A stretch of 43,059 nt of DNA from Saprospiraceae bacterium (GCA_024103195.1 JAGFIW010000089.1:1-43059); one strand, 5' to 3'; shown: positions 7,883 to 16,762, counted from the first letter of the stretch. The notes: generated from the sequence alone by a model not told the origin. A program made the numbers and translations.

Positions 7883-10144
7883 TTACTCCACGATCTGCAA
7901 CTTGGCAAACCGCAACATGATCCGGCGTTCGGGCTGGTCGATGTCCGGAAAAACAATGGTCGCCACCCGGTTGTCGGTCTGTCCTTCCACCTGGCGCACT
8001 TCTCCCTCCCCGAATTTGAGATGAAGGACCTTCATCCCGGCCCGGATCTGGTGCGGCAAACTGGGCTGGAATGTGGTCGGGTCGATTTTCCTGGCTGAAG
8101 CTGCCACGGTCGGAGCCGTGCGAAAAGCGCCGGACACCCCTGATCGGGGGGTTGCCATTTGTACCTGCGGTTCACGCACCCCTCCCGGCTCTTCGGCAGA
8201 CGCCAGGTCAATTTCCTCCAGAAACCGGCTCACTTCATTGTGCCGCATCTGGCCATACCGGTACCTGCTGAGAGCATGGGTGAGCCACAAATGGGATTTG
8301 GCCCGGGTGATGGCCACGTAGAACAATCGCCGCTCCTCATCGATGTCGTCCGGATTGTTCATGCTCATGAAGGACGGGAAAAGCTGTTCCTCGAGACCCA
8401 CCAGGAAGACGGCTTCGAATTCCAGTCCTTTGGCCGCGTGGACGGACATCAGGGAGACAAAATCCGTCTCCCCCTTGTCTTCGTCGGCGTCGGTCAGCAA
8501 GGCTATGTTCTGCAGATAGGACGACAAGGACTTGTCGGTCGCCTCCCCCGTGTACACCTCCTCGTCGCTTTCGGTAAATTCCTTGATCCCGTCGAGCAAG
8601 GCCTGCAGGTTTTCCCGGCGGCTGATGCCTTCGACGGAGGTGTCGGACGCGTATTCGTCATACAAGCCGCTGGTTTTGGCCACCCAAAGGGCCAGGTCAT
8701 AGGCGTTGAGGGTGGTGATCTTCTCCCGGAATCCGTTCACCATGTCCACAAAACGCGCAATGGCCTTGCCAGAACGGGTCTGCCCGCCAAACCGGAGGAC
8801 GGATTCCCACAGTGTAAGCCCCTGATCGGAGGCCTGCCGGGCCAGTCCTTCCATGGTGGAATCGCCGATGCCGCGCCTCGGGAAATTGATCACCCGCTTG
8901 AGCGATTCTTCGTCCCGGGCATTGACGACAAATCGCAGGTAGGCGATCAGATCCTTGACCTCCTTCCGCTGGTAAAACGACTGCCCGCCATAAATGCGAT
9001 AAGGGATGTTGTGCCGGCGCAGATGTTCTTCAAATATGCGGCTTTGCGCATTGGTCCGGTACAGAATGGCGATCTCGTGATTGGGCAGGTGCTCCCTGTT
9101 TTTGAGCTCCATGATCTGGTCGGTCACGCGCCGCCCTTCTTCGGTGTCGTTGATGGCCCGGATGACCCGGATACGGTGGCCTTCCTCCTGGTCGGTCCAG
9201 ATGGTCTTGCGGATCTGGCGACGGTTGTGGCCGATGACTTTGTTGGCGGCTTCGACGATGTGGCGGGTCGAACGGTAGTTCTGTTCGAGCTTGAAAGTTT
9301 TCAGCCCGGCATAATCCTGTTCGAAATGGAGGATGTTGTCAATGGTGGCGCCCCGGAAAGCATAAATGCTCTGGGCATCATCCCCCACCGCGCACAAATT
9401 GCGGGGACTGCCCGGATAGAGGGTCAGTTTTTTGAGGATCGCGTATTGCAGAAAGTTGGTGTCCTGGAATTCATCCACCAGCACGTAGCGAAACCGCTGG
9501 CGGTAATGGTCAGCCACGTCGGGGTGTTCCTGCAAAAGCCGGTAGAATTGCAACAGCAGGTCGTCGAAGTCCAGGGCGCCGGCCTTGAGACAGCGCTGGT
9601 AGTAGCCTTCGTAGATCTTGTAGAACAGGGGCATCCGGTTGGCGGTATCGCTTTGAAGACGCTCCTGGTCCTGGGCATACATCCGGGGAGTGATCAGGTT
9701 GCTTTTCGCGCCGGAAATGCGGTGGCGGACGGCATTGGCCGGATAGGCTTCCTTGTCCAGGTTCCATTCCCGGATGATGGCGGCAATGAGATTTTTGCTG
9801 TCTTCCGTATCGTAAATGGTGAAATCGCGGGGAAATCCGATTTTCTCCGCTTCCAGGCGCAGAATGCGGGAAAAAAGGGAGTGGAAAGTGCCCGCCCAAA
9901 CCTGGGACGCTGCACGACCCGCCACCTTGGCGATCCGCTCTTTCATTTCCCGGGCCGCCTTGTTGGTGAAGGTGAGTGCCAGGATGGCATGGGGTGGCAC
10001 CCCTTTGTGCAACAACCAGGCAATCCGGTAGGTGAGGACGCGGGTTTTGCCCGATCCCGGGCCGGCGATTACCAGTACGGGACCTTCAGTGGTGGTTACG
10101 GCCTGCTGCTGGACGTCGTTCAGGGAAGAGAGAAAATCGGCCAT
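7883..10144 (-). CDS. pcrA: ATP-dependent DNA helicase, UvrD/PcrA type
   Basis: A 753-residue superfamily 1A 3'-5' helicase acting in nucleotide excision repair, replication restart and removal of proteins from DNA. Visible motifs include the Q-motif region LNDVQQQAV, Walker A AGPGSGKT at about 28-35, motif II VDEFQDTN, GDDAQSIYAFRGA, QNYRST, the motif near VHAAKGLEFEAVFLVG and VAITRAK. The C-terminus has a PcrA-like end (GMKVLHLKFGEGEV) of the kind that binds RNA polymerase in PcrA. The ATG at 10144 fits the family start; an in-frame upstream start would pass through a -7 promoter element at 10149-10156. The carboxymuconolactone-decarboxylase-like gene ends 36 nt upstream. Confidence 0.95.
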   Translation of the reverse strand: MADFLSSLNDVQQQAVTTTEGPVLVIAGPGSGKTRVLTYRIAWLLHKGVPPHAILALTFTNKAAREMKERIAKVAGRAASQVWAGTFHSLFSRILRLEAEKIGFPRDFTIYDTEDSKNLIAAIIREWNLDKEAYPANAVRHRISGAKSNLITPRMYAQDQERLQSDTANRMPLFYKIYEGYYQRCLKAGALDFDDLLLQFYRLLQEHPDVADHYRQRFRYVLVDEFQDTNFLQYAILKKLTLYPGSPRNLCAVGDDAQSIYAFRGATIDNILHFEQDYAGLKTFKLEQNYRSTRHIVEAANKVIGHNRRQIRKTIWTDQEEGHRIRVIRAINDTEEGRRVTDQIMELKNREHLPNHEIAILYRTNAQSRIFEEHLRRHNIPYRIYGGQSFYQRKEVKDLIAYLRFVVNARDEESLKRVINFPRRGIGDSTMEGLARQASDQGLTLWESVLRFGGQTRSGKAIARFVDMVNGFREKITTLNAYDLALWVAKTSGLYDEYASDTSVEGISRRENLQALLDGIKEFTESDEEVYTGEATDKSLSSYLQNIALLTDADEDKGETDFVSLMSVHAAKGLEFEAVFLVGLEEQLFPSFMSMNNPDDIDEERRLFYVAITRAKSHLWLTHALSRYRYGQMRHNEVSRFLEEIDLASAEEPGGVREPQVQMATPRSGVSGAFRTAPTVAASARKIDPTTFQPSLPHQIRAGMKVLHLKFGEGEVRQVEGQTDNRVATIVFPDIDQPERRIMLRFAKLQIVE

Positions 10145-10148
10145 GCCG

Positions 10149-10156
10149 CGAAGATA
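10149..10156 (-). promoter_or_regulatory. Bacteroidota -7 element for the helicase gene
   Basis: The minus strand reads TATCTTCG, one base from TAnnTTTG, with only 4 nt (CGGC) before the ATG at 10144. Transcription from here would give an essentially leaderless mRNA. No clear -33 element is seen. Confidence 0.45.
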
Positions 10157-10180
10157 CGATGTGCCGGAGGAGGCCGGCAC

Positions 10181-10525
10181 CTACCCGGCCATCAGGGCCT
10201 CCCAATACTCGGCGCCGCGCCGCGTGTGTGGAATGCAGATGGACCCTCCAACCAGGTTGGCAATGGCAAACACTTCATAGATCTCTTCGGTGGTGCATCC
10301 CAGGGCATGGCTTTGCCCGAGGTGGTACTTGATGCAGTCGTCACAGCGAAGCACGAGGGACGCCACAAGTCCGAGCAGTTCCTTGGTCCTGGTCGGCAGG
10401 GCTCCGTCCTGATAGGCCTGATGGTCAAGGCTGAAGAAACGTTTCAGCACCTTGTTGTCTTTTTCCAGGATGACTTCGTTCATCCGGGTCCGGTATTCGT
10501 TGAATTCCTCGATCAGCGTGGACAT
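10181..10525 (-). CDS. Carboxymuconolactone decarboxylase / AhpD-like family protein
   Basis: A 114-residue all-helical protein with the family motif LVLRCDDCIKYHLGQ: Cys61, Cys64 and His68 form the CxxC...H arrangement seen in AhpD-type alkylhydroperoxidases. LPTRTKELLGLVASL and TTEEIYEVFAIANLVGG are also typical. Family members are small cytoplasmic peroxidase- or decarboxylase-like enzymes; the redox CxxC favours a thiol-based role here, which is an inference. It sits between a four-helix membrane protein gene (31 nt upstream) and the helicase gene, all on the minus strand. Confidence 0.85.
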   Translation of the reverse strand: MSTLIEEFNEYRTRMNEVILEKDNKVLKRFFSLDHQAYQDGALPTRTKELLGLVASLVLRCDDCIKYHLGQSHALGCTTEEIYEVFAIANLVGGSICIPHTRRGAEYWEALMAG

Positions 10526-10556
10526 GGCGACAGGTATTTGGTGGTGGCGGAATCAA

Positions 10557-11027
10557 TCAGGCGCGGCGCAGGTTGTGCCATCTCCATATGGAGATGATCA
10601 ACCGGATGGCCAGGAGGAAAACCGAAATGACGGAACCCACACCGAAGAAGATCATTTCAGTCATGACAAAACCGTGCAGCGATGTATAGTCGCTGTCGGG
10701 CAGGTGTCCCATGAAGGTTTGAAGCCCTGTCTCATCGGCATAGAGGCGAAAATCGTGAAGGGCATCGACCAGCAAAAACCCTCCCCACAGGCAGACAAAC
10801 ACCAAGGCCACCTTCAGGATCTGTCGGGAGGCGAGAAAGGTATGCCGCAGGAAGAAGAGGTAGCGCACCGACAGCATGAAGGTGCCGATAAAGATCAGGT
10901 GGGAGGTCCAGAAAGGAAAGTCTATGTCGTTCCAGAGGATCGGGGCGCTGAAAGCGGCCATGACGATCGCGGTGAGGAGCACCCAGACGGCGGCAAACAG
11001 GATTTTCAAAGTGGCGGGACGGGTCAT
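10557..11027 (-). CDS. Uncharacterised four-helix membrane protein
   Basis: A 156-residue protein with four predicted membrane segments (about residues 6-30, 36-58, 70-92 and 120-145) and a basic C-terminus (RWHNLRRA). I do not recognise the family. I chose the ATG at 11027 because the longer frame would start at a TTG lying inside a perfect -7 promoter element (11043-11050). The gene heads a minus-strand group with the AhpD-like gene and the helicase, and is divergent from pdxH. Confidence 0.75.
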   Translation of the reverse strand: MTRPATLKILFAAVWVLLTAIVMAAFSAPILWNDIDFPFWTSHLIFIGTFMLSVRYLFFLRHTFLASRQILKVALVFVCLWGGFLLVDALHDFRLYADETGLQTFMGHLPDSDYTSLHGFVMTEMIFFGVGSVISVFLLAIRLIISIWRWHNLRRA

Positions 11028-11042
11028 GGTTTTCCGGTGGGG

Positions 11043-11050
11043 CAAAGGTA
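11043..11050 (-). promoter_or_regulatory. Bacteroidota -7 element for the four-helix membrane protein gene
   Basis: The minus strand reads TACCTTTG, a full match to TAnnTTTG, 15 nt before the ATG at 11027. It faces away from the pdxH -7 element at 11084-11091. Confidence 0.65.
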
Positions 11051-11083
11051 ATCCGCCATCCCGGGAGTGCTCCCCGGGTGGTG

Positions 11084-11091
11084 TATCTTCG
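11084..11091 (+). promoter_or_regulatory. Bacteroidota -7 element for pdxH
   Basis: TATCTTCG, one mismatch to TAnnTTTG, 19 nt before the pdxH ATG at 11111. An imperfect GC-rich inverted repeat at 11060-11078 lies between this element and the divergent one. Confidence 0.5.
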
Positions 11092-11110
11092 CTCCAAACC
11101 TCACTCCGCC

Positions 11111-11761
11111 ATGCACAAAACCGAACTCCAGGCGCTGCGTCGTCAATACAGCCTGAGTGAACTCGATGAGTCGATGGTGGCCGCCGATCCCATGACCCAG
11201 TTTTCCCGTTGGCTCCAGGAAGCGGTCCATGCCCGGCTTCCCGAACCCAACGCCATGGTGCTGGCCACGGTCAATGCCTCGGGGCAGCCCACTACCCGGA
11301 CTGTGTTGCTGAAAGAGATCCGGGCGGACGGTTTCATTTTTTACACCAATTACGAAAGCCGGAAAGGCCGGGAACTGGACATCAACCCACTGACTTCCCT
11401 GCATTTTCTGTGGCTCGAACTCGAACGCCAGGTGCGCATCGAAGGTGTCGCCCACCGGTTGCTGTACGAAGATTCGGAAGCCTACTTTCGAAGCAGGCCG
11501 CGGGAAAGCCAGATCGGCGCATGGGCTTCCCGCCAGAGCGAACCCATCCCGAGCAGGGTCATCCTCGAAAAGCGCTTTCGCGAACTGGAGGAGAAATACA
11601 CCGGTGAAGAAAGCCTGCCGCTTCCCCCCTTCTGGGGCGGGTATCTGGTGCGGCCCTCCCGGCTCGAATTCTGGCAGGGCCGTGCCAACCGGTTGCATGA
11701 CCGCATCCTTTATAGCGCCATTGACGGCGGCCAATGGGAGACCCAGCGCCTGCAACCCTGA
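11111..11761 (+). CDS. pdxH: Pyridoxamine 5'-phosphate oxidase
   Basis: A 216-residue, full-length FMN enzyme that oxidises pyridoxine or pyridoxamine 5'-phosphate to pyridoxal 5'-phosphate in vitamin B6 synthesis and salvage. Family features include the N-terminal LSELDESMVAADPMTQFSRW, the FMN-binding RTVLLKEIRADGFIFYTNYE with SRKGRELDINP, HFLWLELERQVRIEG, the SRPRESQIGAWASRQS segment, and the conserved C-terminal part EFWQGRANRLHDRILY ending in RLQP. The ATG at 11111 matches the family start. The gene is monocistronic and convergent with the flotillin gene. Confidence 0.96.
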   Translation: MHKTELQALRRQYSLSELDESMVAADPMTQFSRWLQEAVHARLPEPNAMVLATVNASGQPTTRTVLLKEIRADGFIFYTNYESRKGRELDINPLTSLHFLWLELERQVRIEGVAHRLLYEDSEAYFRSRPRESQIGAWASRQSEPIPSRVILEKRFRELEEKYTGEESLPLPPFWGGYLVRPSRLEFWQGRANRLHDRILYSAIDGGQWETQRLQP

Positions 11762-11830
11762 ACAAACCCGCTGGTCCGTTCCGGGATCGCGGCTGCCGTA
11801 TCGCCGGCGAGGGGTCCTGTAGCTATCGGG

Positions 11831-13258
11831 TCATTCCTGCTCCGGCCCGGCGGGAGGTGGCGGGGTAACCGGGGCTTCTTCTTTTTCCGCTTTGACCTGG
11901 CCGAGGTAAGCCGGCAAATCCATCCCCGCCATCTGGAACAAGTCGTGGAGGGGAGGTACCGATTTGTACAGGCCGGAGATGAACCGGGAAGTGGAACCTC
12001 CTTCCTCGGCATTTTGCCCTCCGTCCCATACGGTCACCTTGTCGATCCGGATGTTGCGGATGGCCTCCACCTGGATGCGGACCAGTTCCTCCAGTTTGTC
12101 GGCGATGAGCATCAGGACGGCATCCCGGGTGTTGCCATTGGCAGCCCGGACCACCTGCCGGAAACCTTCGGCCTGCTTCTGCAGGATCTCGAACATGCCC
12201 CGGGCTTCAGCTTCCCTGACCAGATAGATGGCATCGGCTTCTCCTTTGGCAAGACGCCGGCGTTGTTCGGCCTCGGCTTCCGCCATGATTTCCTTCTGCC
12301 GTTTTTCAATCTCTGCGGCCACGATGATGTCGGCCTCCCGGGTGGCCAGGTCCCGCTTCGCCCGGGCTTCTTCCGCTTCCCGCTCGGCCGCATAGCCATC
12401 TTCCAGCGCCCTGGCCTGGGCAATCCGCTCGGCCGTGGTCGCCACCCGCAGGGACTCGGCTTCCTTTTCGCGCCGTTCGGCATTAGACTGGGCAATGCGG
12501 ACCGCAGCGAGGTTGGCCCCGTCAATGGCATTGGCTTCCGCATCCGCCTCCCCGATTTTGGCGCGCGCATCCGCCCCCGACACCTGGATCCGCTTGTCCA
12601 TCAGGGCTTCCGCTTCTCCAATGGCGCCATTCCGCTCCTGGTCCGCTACCCGGATCTTGGCCTCGTTGATGGCCTTGGCGGCAGCCTCCTTGCCCAATGC
12701 CTCGATATACCCCGACTCATCCTGGATATCCGTCACGTTGACGTTGATGAGGGTGAGGCCGATTTTCCGCAGTTCGCTCCCGACATTGGCGGTCACGTTA
12801 GACAGGAATTTGTCCCGGTCGGCATTGATTTCCTCAATGTCCATTGTGGCGACCACCAGACGCAACTGGCCGAAGATGATGTCCTTGGCGATGTCGCGGA
12901 TCTCGTCCATGGACTTGCCGAGCAGGCGTTCTGGCGCATTGATCATGACGCCTTCCTCGTTGCAGACGGCGACGGTGAAGCGCGAAGGGACATTGACCCG
13001 GATATTCTGTTTGCTCAGGGCGCCCCGCAGATCGACATCTATACTAATGGGGGTGAGATCCAGGTATTCGTAATCCTGGATCACCGGCCACACAAAGGCC
13101 GCTCCGCCGGCCAGACATTTGGCCGATCCCGCTCCGGTTTTGCCGTAAATGACAAGTATGCGGTCAGATGGGCATCGCTTGTACCGGCTGACAAAAAAGA
13201 AAAGCATCAGCACGACCAGGGCAAACAGTCCGAACAACAAAAGAGCAAAGGCTTGCAT
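11831..13258 (-). CDS. Flotillin-family membrane scaffold protein
   Basis: A 475-residue protein with an N-terminal membrane segment (about residues 3-24, LLLFGLFALVVLMLFFF), an SPFH/band-7 domain (about 30-190, including LGKSMDEIRDIAKDIIFGQLR and GLTLINVNVTDI), a long Ala/Glu/Arg coiled coil (about 195-370, AEAEAEQRRRLAKGEADAI) and a flexible, Pro- and Glu-rich C-terminus. Flotillins organise membrane microdomains. The start is the ATG at 13258, just before the hydrophobic segment; an upstream in-frame start would add 21 charged residues. The NfeD-like gene immediately upstream is its usual partner. Confidence 0.9.
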   Translation of the reverse strand: MQAFALLLFGLFALVVLMLFFFVSRYKRCPSDRILVIYGKTGAGSAKCLAGGAAFVWPVIQDYEYLDLTPISIDVDLRGALSKQNIRVNVPSRFTVAVCNEEGVMINAPERLLGKSMDEIRDIAKDIIFGQLRLVVATMDIEEINADRDKFLSNVTANVGSELRKIGLTLINVNVTDIQDESGYIEALGKEAAAKAINEAKIRVADQERNGAIGEAEALMDKRIQVSGADARAKIGEADAEANAIDGANLAAVRIAQSNAERREKEAESLRVATTAERIAQARALEDGYAAEREAEEARAKRDLATREADIIVAAEIEKRQKEIMAEAEAEQRRRLAKGEADAIYLVREAEARGMFEILQKQAEGFRQVVRAANGNTRDAVLMLIADKLEELVRIQVEAIRNIRIDKVTVWDGGQNAEEGGSTSRFISGLYKSVPPLHDLFQMAGMDLPAYLGQVKAEKEEAPVTPPPPAGPEQE

Positions 13259-13271
13259 ACACGGGGATTTG

Positions 13272-13886
13272 TCAGGAGTTAGGATTGAGGTAAGGCGGCG
13301 TGGGGACACGGGGTTCCACAAGAACGACCCCTTGTGCGAGGATGCCGATCACCCGGATGGGGGTTCCGGTGGGGAGTCCGTTGCCCTCGGTGACGGCAGG
13401 CAGTTCGCGCAGGGCGTTGTGGACGCGGATATGGACCCATCCCTGGCCCGAACGACCGGGAGGAATCGGCAGATAGACCTCCCCGGTCTGGTAAAGGGCA
13501 TCGCTGAACACAAAATTGCCCGATTGGGTCTGCCGGGCGAAAACATGCAACAGGTAAGCGACGACCGACATGGCCAGCATCCCGCAAAGGAAGCTGACGG
13601 CAAGGACGACGCCCAGGCTCCACCCCTCCTCAAGCAGAATGACACCGGTCCAGCCGAAAAAGGTCAGAAAAGCAATGATGCTTCGCAGGGAGAGCCAGGT
13701 GAAACCCGGATCGATGGCGTGGTCGCCGTCAGCATGTCCGCCGGCATCGCTGTCGGCATCCGCGCCCATGAGGGATCCCAGAAACTGCAAAAGAAACAGC
13801 AGGCTGAAGAATACTGCTATCCCCCAAAAGACCTGCTGGGTACCACTGAGTGTACCCCACCACTCGCTCATGGCCGATGTCGACAT
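13272..13886 (-). CDS. NfeD-like membrane protein, flotillin partner
   Basis: A protein of about 204 residues with an N-terminal membrane segment (QQVFWGIAVFFSLLFLLQFLG), an acidic GADADSDAGGHADGDH loop, two further hydrophobic segments (LRSIIAFLTFFGWTGVILL and LGVVLAVSFLCGMLAMSVVAYLL) and a C-terminal beta-rich domain (about 125-195) resembling the OB-fold of NfeD/YuaF-type proteins (ALYQTGEVYLPIPPGRSGQG, GTPIRVIGI). Genes of this type are regularly paired with flotillin genes, and here the flotillin ATG lies 13 nt after this stop. The start is uncertain: 13886 and 13871 are both possible. Assignment rests mainly on architecture and context. Confidence 0.75.
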   Translation of the reverse strand: MSTSAMSEWWGTLSGTQQVFWGIAVFFSLLFLLQFLGSLMGADADSDAGGHADGDHAIDPGFTWLSLRSIIAFLTFFGWTGVILLEEGWSLGVVLAVSFLCGMLAMSVVAYLLHVFARQTQSGNFVFSDALYQTGEVYLPIPPGRSGQGWVHIRVHNALRELPAVTEGNGLPTGTPIRVIGILAQGVVLVEPRVPTPPYLNPNS

Positions 13887-13995
13887 CTTCCCTGTAATAT
13901 GCGCCACCTAAAAGTAGCGGAAATGTCGGGATGGCGACCGTTCTTTGGATGAAAGCAGGTAAATCATCGGCCGACGGGCCGGTGCAAACGTCCGG

Positions 13996-15336
13996 CTACA
14001 CCTTGAGCCTGACCCTGACCACCGTACCGGTGGCAGGATCGGATTGCACCTCAATGGAACCCTCGTGGAGGTGAATGATCCTTTCCACCAGGGGCAAACC
14101 TATGCCTTGCCCGGAATAGGCGCGGGCATTGGAAGCCCGGAAAAGCGGCACGAAAATCAGGCCCAACTCCTGGGAGGGAATTCCGATCCCGCGGTCCCGG
14201 ATGGTCCACAGGATTTCGCCCTTTCCCGCCGTGCATTCCACATGGACAGGATAAGCGCTGCCGTATTTGCAGGCGTTGTCCACCAGGTTGCAAAGGGCCG
14301 ACCGGAGCAACAGCGGGCTCCCGGACACCGTCATCCGGGCCAGCTGCGGAGAAAGGACAGGCCAGTAGACCTGCTGATCCGGCCAGGTGCCGGCCACATG
14401 CTGCTTCAGGCCCGCCAGCAGGTCGCCCATCAACACGGGCTGCCGTTCCGGGAGGGCGCCTTCTCCCCCGGTACGCGCCAGGGACAGCAGATTGTTGACC
14501 AATTGATTGAGCCGGTCTGCCTCTTCGGATATGACTTCGAGGGATCGGCGATAGGACGCCACATCGCGATCCGCCGAAAGAGCGATCTCCGCTTCGCCGG
14601 CAATGACCGTGAGCGGGTTGCGGATTTCATGGGAGGCATTGCTGATGAACGTGCGCTGGAAGGTAAACGCCCTTTCCAGTCGTTCCAGCAGCTCGTTGAA
14701 TATCTGGGCAAAGTCATGGATCTCGTCCTGCTGTTCGGGCAATACCAACCGGGCGCTCAGATTGGAGGCTGAGATGCGCCTTGCCTGTTGAATGTGTTTT
14801 TCCAATGGAGTGAGAGCCCGTTTGGTGGCCATCCAGCCCACAAATCCGGCCAGCAACAAGGCCAGCGGGAAAGAGAGAAGCAGGATCTGCCGGAGATTGG
14901 TCAGTTTGGCCATGCCGAACCGGTCGAACGCGGTCACCACAATCAGGTGGGGCCGTCCGGCATCCGCAAAATATTTGGCAGCACCCTGACGCGATCCGAG
15001 TGAAAAAGTGGAGGTGGCCCCGGGACGTATGGCCTCCAGCTTTGTCCTTACCGGCTCTAACTCTTCGGGGAGTTGCTCCAGGGACTCCAACAGCCACTCC
15101 CTTTCCTCCGGCAATTTGTGCAGAAAATCTGAACGCAGTTGTTGAGCCACTTCGGGGGGCATTGTCGGAAGCTCCAAAAAAAACTTTTCCGTCAGCTCGA
15201 CACGGTCTTCCAGCCGGACATAAAAATCACGGCGGTGGAACTCGCGGGATACCGTATAAATAACCACCGACAGCAGCAAAAGAACCCCGGCCACCGTCAG
15301 GGTGAATACGAAGGCCAGCCGGTGCCTGATTTTCAT
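13996..15336 (-). CDS. Sensor histidine kinase
   Basis: A 446-residue two-component sensor. Two membrane segments (about 7-28 and 150-170) flank an extracytoplasmic region of about 120 residues rich in Glu and Leu. Then come a HAMP-like linker (about 172-225), a dimerisation domain with the phospho-acceptor His236 in SNASHEIRNPL, and an ATPase domain with the N box NLVDNACKYG, G1 RDRGIGIP and G2 GQGIGLPLV. The signal sensed cannot be read from sequence. It overlaps the response regulator by 4 nt (ATGA), so the two are translationally coupled. Confidence 0.95.
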   Translation of the reverse strand: MKIRHRLAFVFTLTVAGVLLLLSVVIYTVSREFHRRDFYVRLEDRVELTEKFFLELPTMPPEVAQQLRSDFLHKLPEEREWLLESLEQLPEELEPVRTKLEAIRPGATSTFSLGSRQGAAKYFADAGRPHLIVVTAFDRFGMAKLTNLRQILLLSFPLALLLAGFVGWMATKRALTPLEKHIQQARRISASNLSARLVLPEQQDEIHDFAQIFNELLERLERAFTFQRTFISNASHEIRNPLTVIAGEAEIALSADRDVASYRRSLEVISEEADRLNQLVNNLLSLARTGGEGALPERQPVLMGDLLAGLKQHVAGTWPDQQVYWPVLSPQLARMTVSGSPLLLRSALCNLVDNACKYGSAYPVHVECTAGKGEILWTIRDRGIGIPSQELGLIFVPLFRASNARAYSGQGIGLPLVERIIHLHEGSIEVQSDPATGTVVRVRLKV

Positions 15337-16019
15337 CCGATCTCTTCTTCAGTGAGGATATAGCCCATCCCGATCACCGTCTGGATCAGTTTGGATGGAA
15401 AGGGTTTGTCCACTTTGTTGCGCAGGTAATTGATGTACACATCCACCACATTGGTTTCGACGTCCCAATCCATTCCCCACACCGAAGCCAGAATGGCCTC
15501 CCTGCTCACCACGCCGCCGGCATGGCGCATCAGGTAAACCAGCAGCTCGTATTCTCTGGCCGTCAACCGGATGAGCTGTCCGTCACGTCGGACGATCCTC
15601 CGGAACGTATCGATCTCCAGGTCGCCGACTTTGAGCGCATCCGCCCCGTAGTGGGCTTTCCGGTGCCGGTTGTGCGCTTCCAGTCGGGCCAAAAGCTCTC
15701 TGAACTTGAAGGGCTTGACCAGATAGTCATCCGCCCCTGTCTGCAAGCCTTTCACCACATCTTCCGTACTGCCGAGCGCCGTGAGCATGATGACGGGCGT
15801 GTCGTATCCCTTGCGGTCCCTGAACTGGTGGCATACCTCCAGACCGGTCATGTCGGGAAGGATCAGATCGAGGACAACCGCGTCGAAGGGTTCGGAAGAA
15901 GCCAGGCTCAGACCCTCTTTGCCGGTATGGACCATATGCGGCTCATGGCCCGCCTCGGCAAGTCCTCGGGCAATAAACGAAGCCACATTGGGCTCATCCT
16001 CGACGATCAGCACCTTCAT
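15333..16019 (-). CDS. OmpR/PhoB-family response regulator
   Basis: A 228-residue regulator with a receiver domain (1-120: acidic residues in VEDEP, phospho-acceptor Asp51 in VVLDLILPD, TALG, and KPF with Lys near 103) and an OmpR-type winged helix (about 128-225: RLTAREYELLVYLMRHAGG, VSREAILASVWG, ETNVVDVYINYLRNKVD, IQTVIGMGYIL). It is the first gene of the pair with the histidine kinase. The target genes are unknown; neighbouring envelope-type genes are only a contextual hint. Confidence 0.96.
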   Translation of the reverse strand: MKVLIVEDEPNVASFIARGLAEAGHEPHMVHTGKEGLSLASSEPFDAVVLDLILPDMTGLEVCHQFRDRKGYDTPVIMLTALGSTEDVVKGLQTGADDYLVKPFKFRELLARLEAHNRHRKAHYGADALKVGDLEIDTFRRIVRRDGQLIRLTAREYELLVYLMRHAGGVVSREAILASVWGMDWDVETNVVDVYINYLRNKVDKPFPSKLIQTVIGMGYILTEEEIG

Positions 16020-16088
16020 GCCATACAGATTGACGGAGATTCAACAGGAAGCGGGGTCCCCGGGTTCTCACCGGGGATTAGATCGCGA

Positions 16089-16742
16089 TTAGATTAACGT
16101 GACTTTGTTGCGGCCCAGCTCGACCCTGTGCATTTTCTCCAGTTGTTTCAGCAGTCTGGAAATGGCCTCCCTGGATGCGTGGAGGTCGAGGGCAATCTGC
16201 TGGTGGGTCACCGGTATTTCCCGGGTCTTGAGGACTTCCGCTTTCTGCTGCAGGTAGTCCAGCAGGCGTTCGTCCAGCTTTTTGAAGGCGATGGTGTCTA
16301 TGGTGTTGATGAGCTCCATCATGCGCATGTCATAGGATCGCATGACAAAATTCTTCCAGGCCGGATACCGGCTGATCCATTCATCCACGTACCTGACCGG
16401 AACGCCCAGGATCTTGGTGTCTTCCTCTGCTATGGCCCTTACGGAACTCCGTTTGTTGGCCATGCAGCACGCAAACGACATGGAACAGGAATCGCCACTG
16501 TTGAGGAAGTACAGAAACAGCTCTTCCCCGTCGGCATTCTCCCGCATCACCTTGACGGATCCGTCCAGCACCAGAGGTACGAGGCGTATGTTTTCCCCGT
16601 AGTCCATGATCACATCCCCGGCCCTGAATTTCATGCAGCGGCCCTCCCGGGCCAGGTCATCGATCAGGTTGGGGTCGTTGAGCTCCGGAAAAGCCTTTCG
16701 CAGTACCGGGACCAGGGTTTCCCTCATCGATGTCTGTTCCAT
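16089..16742 (-). CDS. Crp/Fnr-family transcription regulator
   Basis: A 217-residue regulator. It has an N-terminal cyclic-nucleotide-binding-like beta-barrel (about 25-135: FRAGDVIMDYGENIRLVPLVL, LDGSVKVMREN, GEELFLYFLNSGDSCSMSF), a dimerisation helix (about 140-170) and a C-terminal HTH_Crp domain with recognition region VTHQQIALDLHASREAISRLL. Canonical cAMP-binding residues and an Fnr-type N-terminal cysteine cluster are not evident, so the effector is unknown; the CC pair in SFACCMAN is noticeable. I chose the ATG at 16742 (ATG 16727 is possible). The longer frame would run into the neighbouring PD40 gene. Confidence 0.92.
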   Translation of the reverse strand: MEQTSMRETLVPVLRKAFPELNDPNLIDDLAREGRCMKFRAGDVIMDYGENIRLVPLVLDGSVKVMRENADGEELFLYFLNSGDSCSMSFACCMANKRSSVRAIAEEDTKILGVPVRYVDEWISRYPAWKNFVMRSYDMRMMELINTIDTIAFKKLDERLLDYLQQKAEVLKTREIPVTHQQIALDLHASREAISRLLKQLEKMHRVELGRNKVTLI

Positions 16743-16762
16743 CCGGGCTGAATTTGTCGCAG

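Noticed and set aside
8159..10597. Open frame of 812 codons on the plus strand opposite the helicase gene
   Set aside because: Antisense shadow of a conserved helicase; no domain or ribosome-binding evidence.
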